Of a DNA stretch of 64,000 nucleotides, positions 46,201 to 56,482 are shown one piece after another (the first letter of the stretch is position 1; each line of letters starts with the position of its first letter). This DNA is from Batillaria attramentaria (taxonomy: Eukaryota > Mollusca > Gastropoda > Batillariidae), in assembly GCA_018292915.2 (NCBI GenBank), contig JACVVK020000091.1, forward strand, positions 1,207,501-1,271,500, written 5' to 3'. The translations under genes and the position numbers were made by a program. A model generated the notes under the pieces. That model was not told the DNA's origin, searched no databases, and saw only the letters and a list, made by a program, of their open reading frames with translations.

Positions 46201-49200
46201 ACACTCATCGCTGAACACCACTCTTTCCCACTCTTGACGCCACTGTCTGTGGGTCAGAGTCCAGTTCAGGCGGTTCCGTCGATGTCTTGCCGTCAACACC
46301 TGGCCTCGGTAGGGACGATGGCAGTGAAGGTCCGCCCTGACAACAACCCGTGACACGGTTTGGCAACTTGTCACACGGTTTCTGGTGCTGATCAGGTGAC
46401 GACCGACGGCTGCTGCACTCTGGAATGGGTTTTGCCGGAAGCTTCGTACAACGGCCCTCTGTTGGCGCGGAGTCAAAATTCTGGGTCGTCCTGCGCGAGG
46501 TCTGTCATCGTCGGACCCTGTACTCACCATAAAAACGAGGCAACATCTTAACTGCAAGAACCCCGATTTTCACGTCCTCATCTTCACATGCAGCTCTGTG
46601 ACATGAACAATCGCTCAGTGCATGCAAACTTAGTCGCCTGAGAAAAAGGGCCATAACTCAAGACAAACAGAAGGCACGAGGTCACAATTTTACCCATAGC
46701 CTGTTTGGACATAAAGAAGATGGATAACTTATGGATGCTAAGAATATAAGAAGGCACTTGCCCACAATTTGCATTTTATTAAATGACCATTTGACAAAAT
46801 CAGCCTGTTGCGTTATTTTTGGACGTAGCTGTACATACCCGGTTGAGAGGTAATTCCAGATTTGCTGGTGTTTTAAGGCTGATAACTTGTTGAGCCAGAA
46901 AATCATGTCCCATCAGTTTCGCATTGTTGGCCTTTAATGTTTTGTTTTCTTCTTTTCATGAAATTTGATCATTCAGTGAAATGGTCACAGATACCTGTTA
47001 ATAGATGTTTTCTGGAATAGCCATTGATCCCCACTCTACACCTCAGACAAACAATGTCAAAACAAACATGTTACTGGTATTGAAGGACATTTGATGTCAT
47101 GTGGATTGTAACATTGTGAAAATTTCACAACCTGTCGCATGTGTTGGCTGACTCTAATAAATTAATACCTTGGTTATGCTGTGACGGCCTGTGGAGTTTG
47201 TCAGAGGTTTTAATTTAAGTGAGGCCTCGATATTTACAAAAATCAGTTTTCATTTAGTTTGCTCTTGTTTTGATTTTTTTTTCTAGGCAAGAAAGTGTGC
47301 TTCAAATGCCTTAAAAGCTATGAAGAGATCGTCCATGGCACTGGAGTCCAGCAGCGATTCCGACAGTTCTGACGTAGAAATCGTCACAGAGGAAAGTGAA
47401 ACTTCACAGAAACTCTCCCCCTTTCCCTGCCAGCCGAACTCTTCTTTTCTAGCCAGCCTTTCTGACAGCCCCAAACGTAAGACTGTCCAGAGTAAACTGT
47501 TTGCCCACATGAGAAGGTCTTCAGATCAGGCAGACGTGTCTTCAGGAGAGAAGGGGGATCCGAACACCTCCTCGCCCAAGGGAAGCAATCTGTCCAATGG
47601 TTCCCCAGTTCCCTCCACATCACAAGGGTCACCTGCTGTGGGTGGGGTTCCCTCCCCTCTTTTATCTCCTCATCGATGTGCATTTGCGAAAAAGGACAAG
47701 GGGAAAAGTGCTTCATCACCTGTCAGTTCATCTGTAGGAGAAAAAGGTGAGAGGAAAAAATATTTCATAAAAATTCTGTTTGCTTGTATTGTGTTGATAG
47801 TCATACATTCATGTTAATGTTTGTATGCACTTACACAAAATTTGTAAAGTTGCATAGACAAATCTGATGATGTATCGTGCTAGGTGGGTGTTTGGGGGGG
47901 TTAAACGTCCTTTTCCACCACATACGGGTGATATCAAAGACGGGGCAACGATGAAAAAGCCAGCACAAATATTTGGCCCCAGCCGGGTTACGAACTCTAA
48001 GACCCGAGAACTAGAAGTCCAACGCTCTACCATTCGGCCACCCCGGCTGAGCAAAATGACAGATCCCATTCACTGTCATGGTCATGAAGACCTCTGTAGA
48101 ATTTTGTACAGAGAATTTGTTCTGTTTGCCTGTTGACACTTGTGAATATTTTTCCAGAAGTTATTTGTGTGGTTTTCAGTGCCCTGCCCAGTGTGTGGGG
48201 TGCCTGTGTTGGCCCTGGCTGTGAACAGACATCTAGATCTCTGTCTTGCCAGCAGTGAAAAGAAGGCAGCCATGCGACAGTAAGTCTTTTTTCTTTCATC
48301 TGCAGTTTGATGATGGGCGATTTTGTATACATGTATTTCAACACTCAAATGTAGCTCCGCTTCTCCATTGCAGGGGTTATGAAAGCTGAAAAATCTTACT
48401 AGTCCTTCGGGCTAGCAAGATTTAAAACCAACTAGTCCGAAACCATTTCCACTAGCCCAAAAATACATTTTGTCAAATATAGACCTATTCGTAAATAAAA
48501 AAAAGAAAGATTCAGAACACTTTGATAACTGTTATTTAATGCATCACAAAACAAGACTAAAACATCAACTCATTCACGTAGAGATGCCTGAGGGCTGTGC
48601 TGGCCATGCAAAAAGCATGGCGATCTGTCTCTGGGGGTTGATGGGTTAAACAACAGCAAAGAATACTAAAAATCTCAAAACATCATAAAGAACATGTCCT
48701 CTTCCTCATGGCAACTCATTGGTTGGCCAAGCTTTGAAAGCATGGCTTGGACATCTTGATCTTCTTCATCAGGACCTTCTTCCTCATCTTCCTCGTCGGA
48801 TGAAATGGTGTCATTGGAAGTGGAGCAAGCTTTGCCTCGTAATCTCAACTAGTCCGGCGGGCCAGTGGTAAAACAATTTAACTAGTCCGACGGTATTTTC
48901 ACTAGTCTGCGGGCGTTCGGACGAGTCTTTTCATAATCCCTGCATTGAATTCAACCCTGTTTAGGAAATTGATGATTACTGTTCAGTATGTCCCTCTGCA
49001 TAATTTCTTATGTATTTTTCTCTACTGTCCTTCGATAACATACATGATGCTATTATCACTGTACATTCTAACCCCCTCTCTCTCACTAGTTTCTGCCATT
49101 CTCACACATACACTGCTATAGCAATCATAATTATATTCTCCCTTACTTTTTTTTTTTTTTTTTTTTAAGGAATGAGAGGAGAAAACCACTGCCCAAGCTT

Positions 49201-52200
49201 GTTTACAACCTGATGCCAGATAAAGACATTCGCAGACGTCTGAAGGAGCTGGGCCTCAGCACACAGGGTGATAGACAGGTGCTGATACTGAACAATTATT
49301 ACTATCAGAATTTGAATAGATCTTAAACTGTTGTTAGCCTTTTAAAGCATTTAATAATAAGCGATGTGTTGAGCATTATTTCCGCACTCCTTTCTTTTTT
49401 TTCTTCTTGGGTTTTTTTTTTTTTTTTTTGTGATTTCTTATGTATGGGTAATTGGTTACACTGATAGGTTGCTAGAAAGACACAAATTACAAAGAGAATT
49501 TCAGGTAATCAGATTCAACTCAAAGTACTGTGGGGACAAAAGTTAAGTCTGCACTTGATCAGTTCATGGCTGGTGATTTTCCAGAATTTAATGTTAGGAA
49601 GTAAGGAGTCTTGGCCTGATGGTGAATCTTTGTCTTCTATCAAATCTCTCTCGCTCTCTCTCTGTACTATTTGCTGCAGATTTATTTTTATTTTTATTTT
49701 TTTGACTGATATCTAGTGTTTACGGAGTCCACAGTCTTCATATCTTGCTTCTTTGATTTCCTCTGTGTTAACTTTATGCTGGTTTTCTTTTCAGACCCTC
49801 ATCAAGCGGCATCATGAGTTCACTCTGTTCCATAATGCAGACTGTGATTCTGTCACACCCAGGCCTGGTATGTTTCACTGTCTTAATATAGAAATTTAAT
49901 GTTGAGCTTGGTAAAAAAAAAAAATATGAAGAAAACTGAATGTGATACATAAATGTATGTACAACCTAAAGCTAATTTTCATCTCTGTTGCCGACATGGT
50001 ACAGGATATTTGGGGATCTTTCATCTTGTGTGTGGTTCCCAGGGGATCATGAAATATTTGCGTATTGAATAAAACAATGCAGTCTTTTTCAGTGATTAAA
50101 AGCTGATATTTTGATCTTTTGACTTGTCCTCATAGTACTGATAATTGTAGTGATGGACTGATCATAGTGATAAGACAGATAATCCATTGTGCTATGCAGT
50201 GTGATCATAGATTTATCTATTTATAAATCAAATCGAAATTCATCATCTTGTTTGATATTTTATCTCCATAGTGTCAGACTTACTGAAGGAGTTTGAAGAT
50301 GCTCAGGGACTACAGAAAAAGATGACGTCTAAGTCTGCCAACAGTCAGTCTGTATGTTTAGTTTCTACAATTGCAGAGTTGATTTGTGTCATTCAGCTTG
50401 TGTACTCGGTCAAGAGTTACTGTTACTGTGCTAGAGCACTCATTCTCAGTAATGAAAACACAAACACCAAAGCAGGCTGGTTTTTTTTTTTTAATGAATT
50501 TGCATGATGCTACCATCCTGATTAATTCATTATTCATCCTTAATTGTTGACCTTGAATTTTCGTTTGATGTCATTATCTTGTCAAAAAGCATTGTTCAAT
50601 GTCTCAGTCATTAATAATTATGTTCACAGATGTTGTCATTGTTTGTGATTTTCTCATTTGAAAAGTACTTGTTAGTTTTGTATGGTTTTAGATACAAAAC
50701 TTACTTTGTTTCATACTTGTTTTTACTTTTGTGTCTGATAGATTCTTCGCTTCACCAAAGACTCTAAAAAGGAAGACATAGAAAAAGCACAGAAAAGCTA
50801 TGGTAAGTTTAATGAGATGTTCATAAATATCCCGGTCTGAAGCTTTTCTTTTTCTTCTTCTTTTCTTTTCTCTTGCTCTTTTATGCTGTGTTTGTAAAAT
50901 TAGAAGATTGAGGACAAGGATCAAGGGAAGGGGACAAGGGTTGATATTTGTGGTTTTACCTCTTTCACATTGGTTTTCCCTCTTCAAGCTGGGTAAGGAT
51001 TTATTTCAGCGGTGATGGTTGTTGAAATTTAACTTGTAAATTTTGCTTGTAATGTTGCAGCTCTCCAGCACAAGGCTCAGTTCAAGTCGCTCATCAGGGA
51101 CGCCAGAGAACGGATGAAAGCAGTGAAGCGGAACCAAGGCAAGCAAGACCACTCGGGCGCACAACCTGCAGGATCAAGCCAGGAAACATCTGATACACCT
51201 GAATCAACACCAGAGGAAACAGCAGACACTGAATCTCCAGCTTCAAGTCAAGGAGCCTCCATGGAACTTGCTCTGTTGGAATCAACATTGGAAGGGACAG
51301 CAAAGGTTGGAGGTGTGGTACACAGCAGAGTTGAATGTGATTTTGATGATGATGCTTCTAGAGGAGAACAGAACACGGTGGCAGTTGAGACCGTGAACAC
51401 GGAAAATGCTGATAGGGGGTTCGGTGTACGTGAGCCTCCTGTGAGCGGAGTTGGTGACACTGAATACAGTTGTTCTTGTGTTGGTGCTTGCAATTGTGAA
51501 CATTCCCACATGAACAGTCATTCCCATGCAGACAGGCATTCCCACCAAGACAGTCATTCCCACCAGAACCTTGTGACAGACATGAACAGTACTGTAACAG
51601 CTGGGCAGTTAATCACAGGTACTGTGAGCAATAGCAGCGTAGGTATTGGGGAAATACTGAAATCAGAAGAGGGATTTTGCAACAGTAAAGTAGATGACGG
51701 TGGTGTCCAGACAAAAGATGGAGAAAAACATCGTAGAGAAGTGGATGGAGGTAATGTCCAGAAGAGAGATACAGCAAAGGAGTCTGGTGGACAAATGACA
51801 CCTGCATCAGACTTCAGGGAGGATTCCAGCCACAGCAATGAAGTCATGTCCAGCAGACTGTCGGAGATAGAATATGTGAGAGTGGTCCCACAGAGTGAAA
51901 TAGAACGTGTTGCTGAAGTATCTGCACAAATTACTGAAGATGCATCAAAGTCTTTCAAACTACCAGATACAAAGAGGGTCAGCAGAAGTAAACATGCAGG
52001 ACTTCACCAAAGGAAGCATGCCTCGAGGGCTAAACGACAAAAACTTGACCATGCAAGGAGTGAGAATGGGAGTCTAGGTGCTGAAGTGCCTACACCGGTC
52101 CCCGATACTGAGAGTGCCAGTAGTGATAGTAGCGAAGTGTGTACATCTCCTGACTCGGGGTCACATACTTCAAGGGCTAAGCGACAGAAAGTTGACCGTG

Positions 52201-53843
52201 AAACTAGGAGTCCAGATTTTGCGGTGAACCCACCAGTCCTTGAGGGTACCACTGGTGACAGGAACGAAGTTTGTACATTTCCTGACTCAAGGTCGGTAGG
52301 TGAACCGTCTGAACATCCATGTGAAAATTTTGATGCAGACCGAGATGCTGTTCTTGACAAGACTTACTCACCTGCTTCCAATCCAGAAACTGATGATGCA
52401 AGCACTGACAGTCAGATTTCAAGACGAGAAGAAAACGGTGGAAAATATAGACATCGCAAGCAGGTCACCAGTACAAAGAAGAGCAAAGGAAAGCATTCTG
52501 TTGATGAAAATAAAATGAATCACAGAACACATGAAAGCTCTGAGGGTCAGCAGTCTGTTCTTGTTAGCTCACCAAGCAAGCTACATGGGGTCCAGGTTAT
52601 GGAGACTGAGGAGGAAATGAGAGGGGAGCCACTTGATAGAAAAGCATTAGGTGAGCGTCACAAGAAAGGGAAGCGACGGTCACATCAACAGAAACAAAAT
52701 CCTGATAGTTGTAAACACCTGTCTGCCATAGAAATTGAAACCCAACAGCCTGAAACTGGTGAAAGCCAGTCTACAGAAACAGTGTCAGAAATGGGTGAAG
52801 TTCGCTCAAAGGGCAAAAAACTTCTGCGGCAAGCAAAGAAACAAGGTAAAAAAAGTCTTTCTGCCGTATTGTGCTCTGGATATCCCGGTCATGTAGAACA
52901 AACTGAGCAGACAGCTGCAGAATCTGAATATGCTGACTTTAGGTTGCCACTGGATTCTGCCCAGCACACTCACTTCGAACTGAAGTCTCTGCTGAAGAAG
53001 AAAAAGAGGAAAAGCGTCGTAGTTTTCAAGAAGTCCGTGCGATTCCATGGACTGAAATCACGTGATAACGGTGGCTGTGCAGATTCTGAGCAGTCAGACT
53101 CATGCAGTCCTGAAGTGGCCACAGAATCAGGTAGCGATGATTATAATGAAGAGATACAGTCACAGTCCTCATCACCCATTGAATCAAGTGCTCTTGTTGC
53201 TGATGGGGAACCACATGACATCAGTGAGGCAAGGAGATGCAAGCAAGCATCCACAGAATGCTCAGAACTTGATCCCGCCGAGAATGGACAAACTTTTCAG
53301 ACTGTTGAGGCAACAGAAGGTATACTTGTTGGATTTACAGCTGAAAAACCAAGCAAGCAAGGAAAGAAGGGTAAAGGCAGCAAAAAGAAGACCTTGAGCT
53401 TGAAAGATGTCCAAAACTTCCCACAGCTCAACACTGAGGCTTTGCGTGAAAGCATGTCTGATTCTGACTTACGGGAAAACCATGTGGGTGGTGTGGTCAG
53501 TGCTTCTACCTCAGACAGCGGAGACACTGTGGAGGAAGATGGCTTCGCCCAACTTGCAGACCCTGCTTCGCCTAAACTACTGCATGGCCATAAACACAAA
53601 ACCAGAAGGCCCCTTGGAGATGTTTCTGCCACAGATAGCAGCGTGACCTCCGTAAAAGCAGTTGGAAAGAAGTTTAGGAAATGTAAACGAAGAGATGCTG
53701 ATATTCAAGTGGAAACAGAAAATGTGGAGAGTCTTCAGGGATTGGAAGATTTTCTCGTCTCACCTGCAGATGCCGTGAAAACGAAACAGCGTAGGGCAAA
53801 GAATAAATCCAAAAGCAAATGTTACACTCAAAATATCTCATAG
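40219..53843 (+). CDS. RAD18: E3 ubiquitin-protein ligase RAD18 with long C-terminal extension
   Basis: RAD18 works with the E2 enzyme RAD6 to monoubiquitinate PCNA at stalled forks, opening translesion synthesis. Twelve exons join in frame: 40219-40275, 40436-40517, 40733-40794, 44667-44737, 45103-45346, 47287-47746, 48180-48279, 49170-49278, 49795-49867, 50272-50351, 50742-50802 and 51061-53843 (4182 nt, 1393 residues). A RING finger spans residues 27-65 (C-x2-C-x12-C-x-H-x2-C-x2-C-x10-C-x2-C). A UBZ4 finger has C328, C331, H343 and C347 (PCPVCGV...NRHLDLCL). A SAP domain lies at about 366-400 (LPKLVYNLMPDKDIRRRLKE). A RAD6-binding region lies at about 420-485. Spacings equal those of human RAD18, which is about 495 residues. 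The last exon adds about 900 residues with no recognised fold. It contains a Cys/His-rich patch (about 604-636), two SRAKRQK motifs (788-794 and 837-843) and Lys-rich clusters such as KKKKRKS near 1113. The donor after exon 3 (GTTCGT) is weak, but residue alignment supports it. Confidence 0.95.
41239..44241. mobile_element. 3003-bp element with terminal inverted repeats (RAD18 intron 3)
   Basis: The left terminus 41239-41270 begins ATATGGTCAAGAGTACAGAG. The right terminus 44210-44241 is its complement with 31 of 32 positions matching. The interior has no transposase that I can recognise. It carries a recurrent motif near GTTATGTTCA (for example 42232, 42786, 43120, 43330 and 43870) and a block of ~195-bp tandem units. 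This fits a non-autonomous DNA transposon with internal or subterminal repeats of unknown superfamily. Confidence 0.72.
43020..43600. repeat. about 195-bp diverged tandem repeat, 3 units
   Basis: The landmark GTAATGTTRTGTT recurs at 43113, 43310 and 43504, spacings of 197 and 194. Each is preceded by TCTGTCA and by a T-run with CCTTCTG/CCTCTTG. A related landmark (TTTAATGTTATGTAC) appears again at 44043, so older units may extend further right. Confidence 0.7.
45412..46831 (-). mobile_element. Tc1-type DNA transposon, 1420 bp, TA target site
   Basis: The ends are inverted copies, CAGTGACGTCCAAAAATAAC at the left and the complement of CAGCTACGTCCAAAAATAAC at the right, sharing at least 26 bp with two mismatches. 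TA dinucleotides flank both sides (45410-45411 and 46832-46833), as expected for Tc1/mariner insertion. It lies in RAD18 intron 5 (45347-47286), opposite to the gene. Confidence 0.95.
45626..46557 (-). pseudogene. Tc1-like transposase, frameshifted
   Basis: The minus strand encodes a DDE transposase in two overlapping frames. The first (46557 down to about 45950) has DDRPRAGRPRILTPRQQR of the second helix-turn-helix, then FSDECRF with the first catalytic Asp. The second frame (from about 45950 down to 45626) has QQDNAPAH with the second Asp and SPDLKPMEQVW with the catalytic Glu; 34 residues separate the last two, giving the DD34E signature of Tc1. The frame change falls in or near a run of seven T/A bases around 45955. 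The N-terminal DNA-binding helix cluster is not visible ahead of the GRPR block. The copy cannot encode an intact transposase. Confidence 0.92.
47882..48048 (-). mobile_element. tRNA-SINE in RAD18 intron 6
   Basis: Full-length minus-strand copy with a small change in the head (CTCTAAGACCCGAGAACTAG). It lies between RAD18 exons 6 and 7, opposite to the gene. Confidence 0.9.
48368..48954 (-). mobile_element. hAT-like element remnant in RAD18 intron 7
   Basis: The termini are inverted copies: TTGCAGGGGTTATGAAAG at the left and the complement of ATGCAGGGATTATGAAAAG at the right. CAGGG-type ends are typical of hAT elements. Inside, the minus strand reads TISSDEEDEEEGPDEEDQDV and then AMLSKLGQPMSCHEEED before a stop, which looks like the acidic C-terminus of a transposase. 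ACTAGTCC motifs repeat near both ends in both orientations. It is an internally deleted copy. A clean 8-bp target duplication was not seen. Confidence 0.65.
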
Positions 53844-54500
53844 TCATACCATAATGTGTTCAGAATTTACATCTTGTAAGCAGTATATGTGTTTTTTCTT
53901 TTTACTTCATTGATTTGAATTGAAATTATTTGTAGTACATTTTGTACACCATAATTTTTAAGTTGATTGTCTGTGTTTTTAGTTTTTTGTAGGAGAAAAA
54001 TAGAAGGGCGTTACAACTGTATAAATCAACAATTTTGTTTTTGTTTTCTCTGTTGTTGTTTTTTGTTACTTTTTCCATAAAATTTGGTTTGTTACACCGA
54101 CTATAACCAGAAATTCAACAGGTCAAGTTCTACCATATTCAGTTCAACTGATGATGATGTTGGTGAGGTCAAACATTGTTTGACCATTGATGTGCAGTTA
54201 TCATCACTGATGCCATGCAGTTGCAGGAAATTATTTGCATGATAGACACACACACTCACACATGCCTTACAAATACTTAATTTCAATGATTTACATGTCT
54301 TCCAAGGGAAGTTCCATGCACGCACAAGAAGCATTTTGTTGAACTTGGTCCAGTTTTTCACCTTGCATTTATATGACCACTAACGTTGCTGTATTTTGGG
54401 GGTGTCCCTTGTTCTGAGTAGAGTTTTGATGCGTGTATGCAAAGCATGTTTCCAACAGAGCGGATCATTAAAAAAACAAAAACGTAATAAAAATGTTCTG
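53844..54500 (+). other. RAD18 3' UTR and candidate poly(A) signal
   Basis: AT-rich sequence follows the RAD18 stop. An AATAAA at 54486-54491 is a plausible polyadenylation signal about 640 bp downstream. No further exon was found. Confidence 0.45.
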
Positions 54501-54559
54501 CACAAATTAAGTTTAACAGAGATTGAGTTTCCGTCATTAGTGATTGCTGAGTGCTGTTT

Positions 54560-54861
54560 GTGGTGTGTGTGTGTGTGGGGGGGGGGGGGGGGTCATGTAA
54601 GAAAGTTGTGTACAATGTACCACCAAACTTCAGACGTGTGTGTGTAGTGCAAGGAAGAAAATGACTAGGAGGAAAACGAACAACAATTTAAAAAAAAAGG
54701 AAAGAACACAATAAGCACTATGTATGTCTCTGATACCGAAAGGGAAAGATACACGTGCTCCCTTGGCCTGACCTGTGTCACAACACGGATGACATGCTTA
54801 TCCGCTAAATCCCAGGATGGTCAGGAGAAAAGGGGGATCCAAAGACGACACTGAAATTATA
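54560..54861. other. intergenic, no gene seen
   Basis: A short (GT)n and an 18-base G-run lie at 54564-54592. The rest is unremarkable. Confidence 0.4.
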
Positions 54862-55201
54862 GACGACTCCACTTGGCAAAGCGCCGACCCTTTACTCTGC
54901 CGTGTATTGACGAAACACAGTATAGGTCCACATGACGTCATTGCCAGTGTATCGGGAATGGGATAATTTCAAGAAATTGCCATAATGGTCTTTTTTTCCT
55001 CAGATGATATCAATGGGTTTACTCACTTCTTTCCATGTTTCTGTTGTATCAAACTACACGTGATTCCCTTGTTTTGTCTAGCCTAAAGGTTTGCCACACC
55101 ATGCCATGTTGTGCTCATTATGCGGCCGCGGGACGCGACTGATTGGCTGAATTCTGGAGGGCTCGACCTTTTTTTTTTATTGACAGGAGTGAAGTCGTCC
55201 A
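54862..55201 (+). mobile_element. inverted-repeat element, family A, copy 3
   Basis: It starts AGACGACTCCACTTGGCAA and ends GACAGGAGTGAAGTCGTCC, giving inverted ends of about 13 bp. The interior matches 58383-58737 and 11911-12316 (TGCTCATTATGC, GATTGGCTGAATTCTGG). Confidence 0.85.
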
Positions 55202-55820
55202 CTGATTGGGAGACTAGAAATAGGATAGAGCGCATCTGGTCTTCCCGAGCACAGAGACGCCTTCTTGAAGTGAGACATGAACCTCAGTGACTGGGTATAC
55301 GAGCATGCAGGCCGCTCTTCAAATGCACAGGTTCCACACTCCGAAATTTACCAAAGTACTTCAAATACAAGAAAAACCACCGGAATCAGTAGAAGCGGGA
55401 AATTTTGACTGAATCGGAATTTCTAGCGAAAATCAGAACACTTTCACCCGTGTAGAACAATGGGGGAGCCGGTGGAACATATATATATGCAGGATGTTCT
55501 ACCCAGCTTCATGTGCTCCGGGGAATTTCCCGCTTCTAAAGCTAAATACACTCTCTAGTCTCAGCCAGATACACTGAAACATCACACGCCATACTGATTA
55601 ATAATAATAATAATATATATATATTTTTTACGTGTGTGACGGCTGCTAGTACAGCTGTGTATATGTGTAAAGGGTGATGTGTTTTTGATAGTGTTTGCTG
55701 CTGTTCATCTGTCTGTATTATGGTCTGCTAAAGATTTGCGTGACTGTGGCTTAGACTGTATAAAGTAGCCTACACCCAGCCATTGATCCAGCTTTAAGCA
55801 GGAAGTGCCCCGGAGTACTT
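55202..55820. other. intergenic, no gene seen
   Basis: An AT-rich (AAT)n(AT)n tract lies at 55600-55630. A short inverted pair, GGAATTTCCCGCTTCT near 55520 and AGAAGCGGGAAATTTT near 55392, suggests another small fold-back. No exon. Confidence 0.4.
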
Positions 55821-55825
55821 AATAA

Positions 55826-56058
55826 TAAGAATATAATAGTAATAATAAGCCCATTAGTATAGGCGCTTTATCCCAAATATTTGGCTCAAATTAAGCGCCG
55901 CGAGCTGAACCGCACGCGCACGCGAATCACACGCATTCTCTCACACGCTGGACAAGAAACACTTACAATCACCTGGTGCGATTTAAGTTTTTTTAATTTC
56001 AGAATTGCATTTATTTTTTAATTTGTGGGCTGAACATTTCCAGAGCTTGGGAATGAAT
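55826..56058 (-). mobile_element. ATT-tailed SINE (family 2), head missing
   Basis: The AATAATAA tail at the left is followed by TATAGGCGCTTTATCCCAAA, CACACGCATTCTCTCACACG and TTTGTGGGCTGAACATTTCC, matching 22120-22375 and 61935-62252. The 5' tRNA-related head is lacking. Confidence 0.78.
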
Positions 56059-56065
56059 CCCGGCC

Positions 56066-56235
56066 GCGTGTTCCACCGAGAGCTGAATGGTAAGAGCGTT
56101 GGACTTTCAATATTTGGATCGTAAGTTCGATTCCCGCCTGGAAATAGTTTGGGCTGATTTTTTTCTTGTTAACCCGCCTTTGACCAGTACCACCCATATG
56201 TGGTGGAAAAGGACGCTAAACTTCCAGCCACCCAG
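56066..56235 (+). mobile_element. tRNA-SINE, old diverged copy
   Basis: The head and body are recognisable but heavily mutated (GAATGGTAAGAGCGTTGGAC, CATATGTGGTGGAAAAGGAC). It lies about 250 bp upstream of the NAT16-like start. Confidence 0.75.
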
Positions 56236-56482
56236 CCACTGACCCTTAGGAACAACGGTTATCTCGGACCAGCCTGTAGAAAACCCTGCTTGTGGAAAAA
56301 TAATGAAGGATCACCGGACTAAAGAATGCTATGCTGATTTAGGCCTACCCAATCACGTCCAGCTCAGTTGTGACATCATTGTTCAATGACAAGACTTTTA
56401 CGTCACCACAATACGACGTCATCTTGGATTTGATTCCGTCCGAGCTGCTGTGACGACTGTGCTGTGCTCTTCCGGTTTCAAG

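Noticed and set aside
45859..46557. A host gene on the minus strand in RAD18 intron 5
   Set aside because: The frame is the N-terminal part of a Tc1 transposase bounded by inverted repeats and TA sites.
48158..48279. RAD18 exon 7 starting at the earlier acceptor near 48158
   Set aside because: It would put the UBZ4 zinc-finger in the wrong frame; the acceptor ending at 48179 keeps CPVC...HLDLC in frame.
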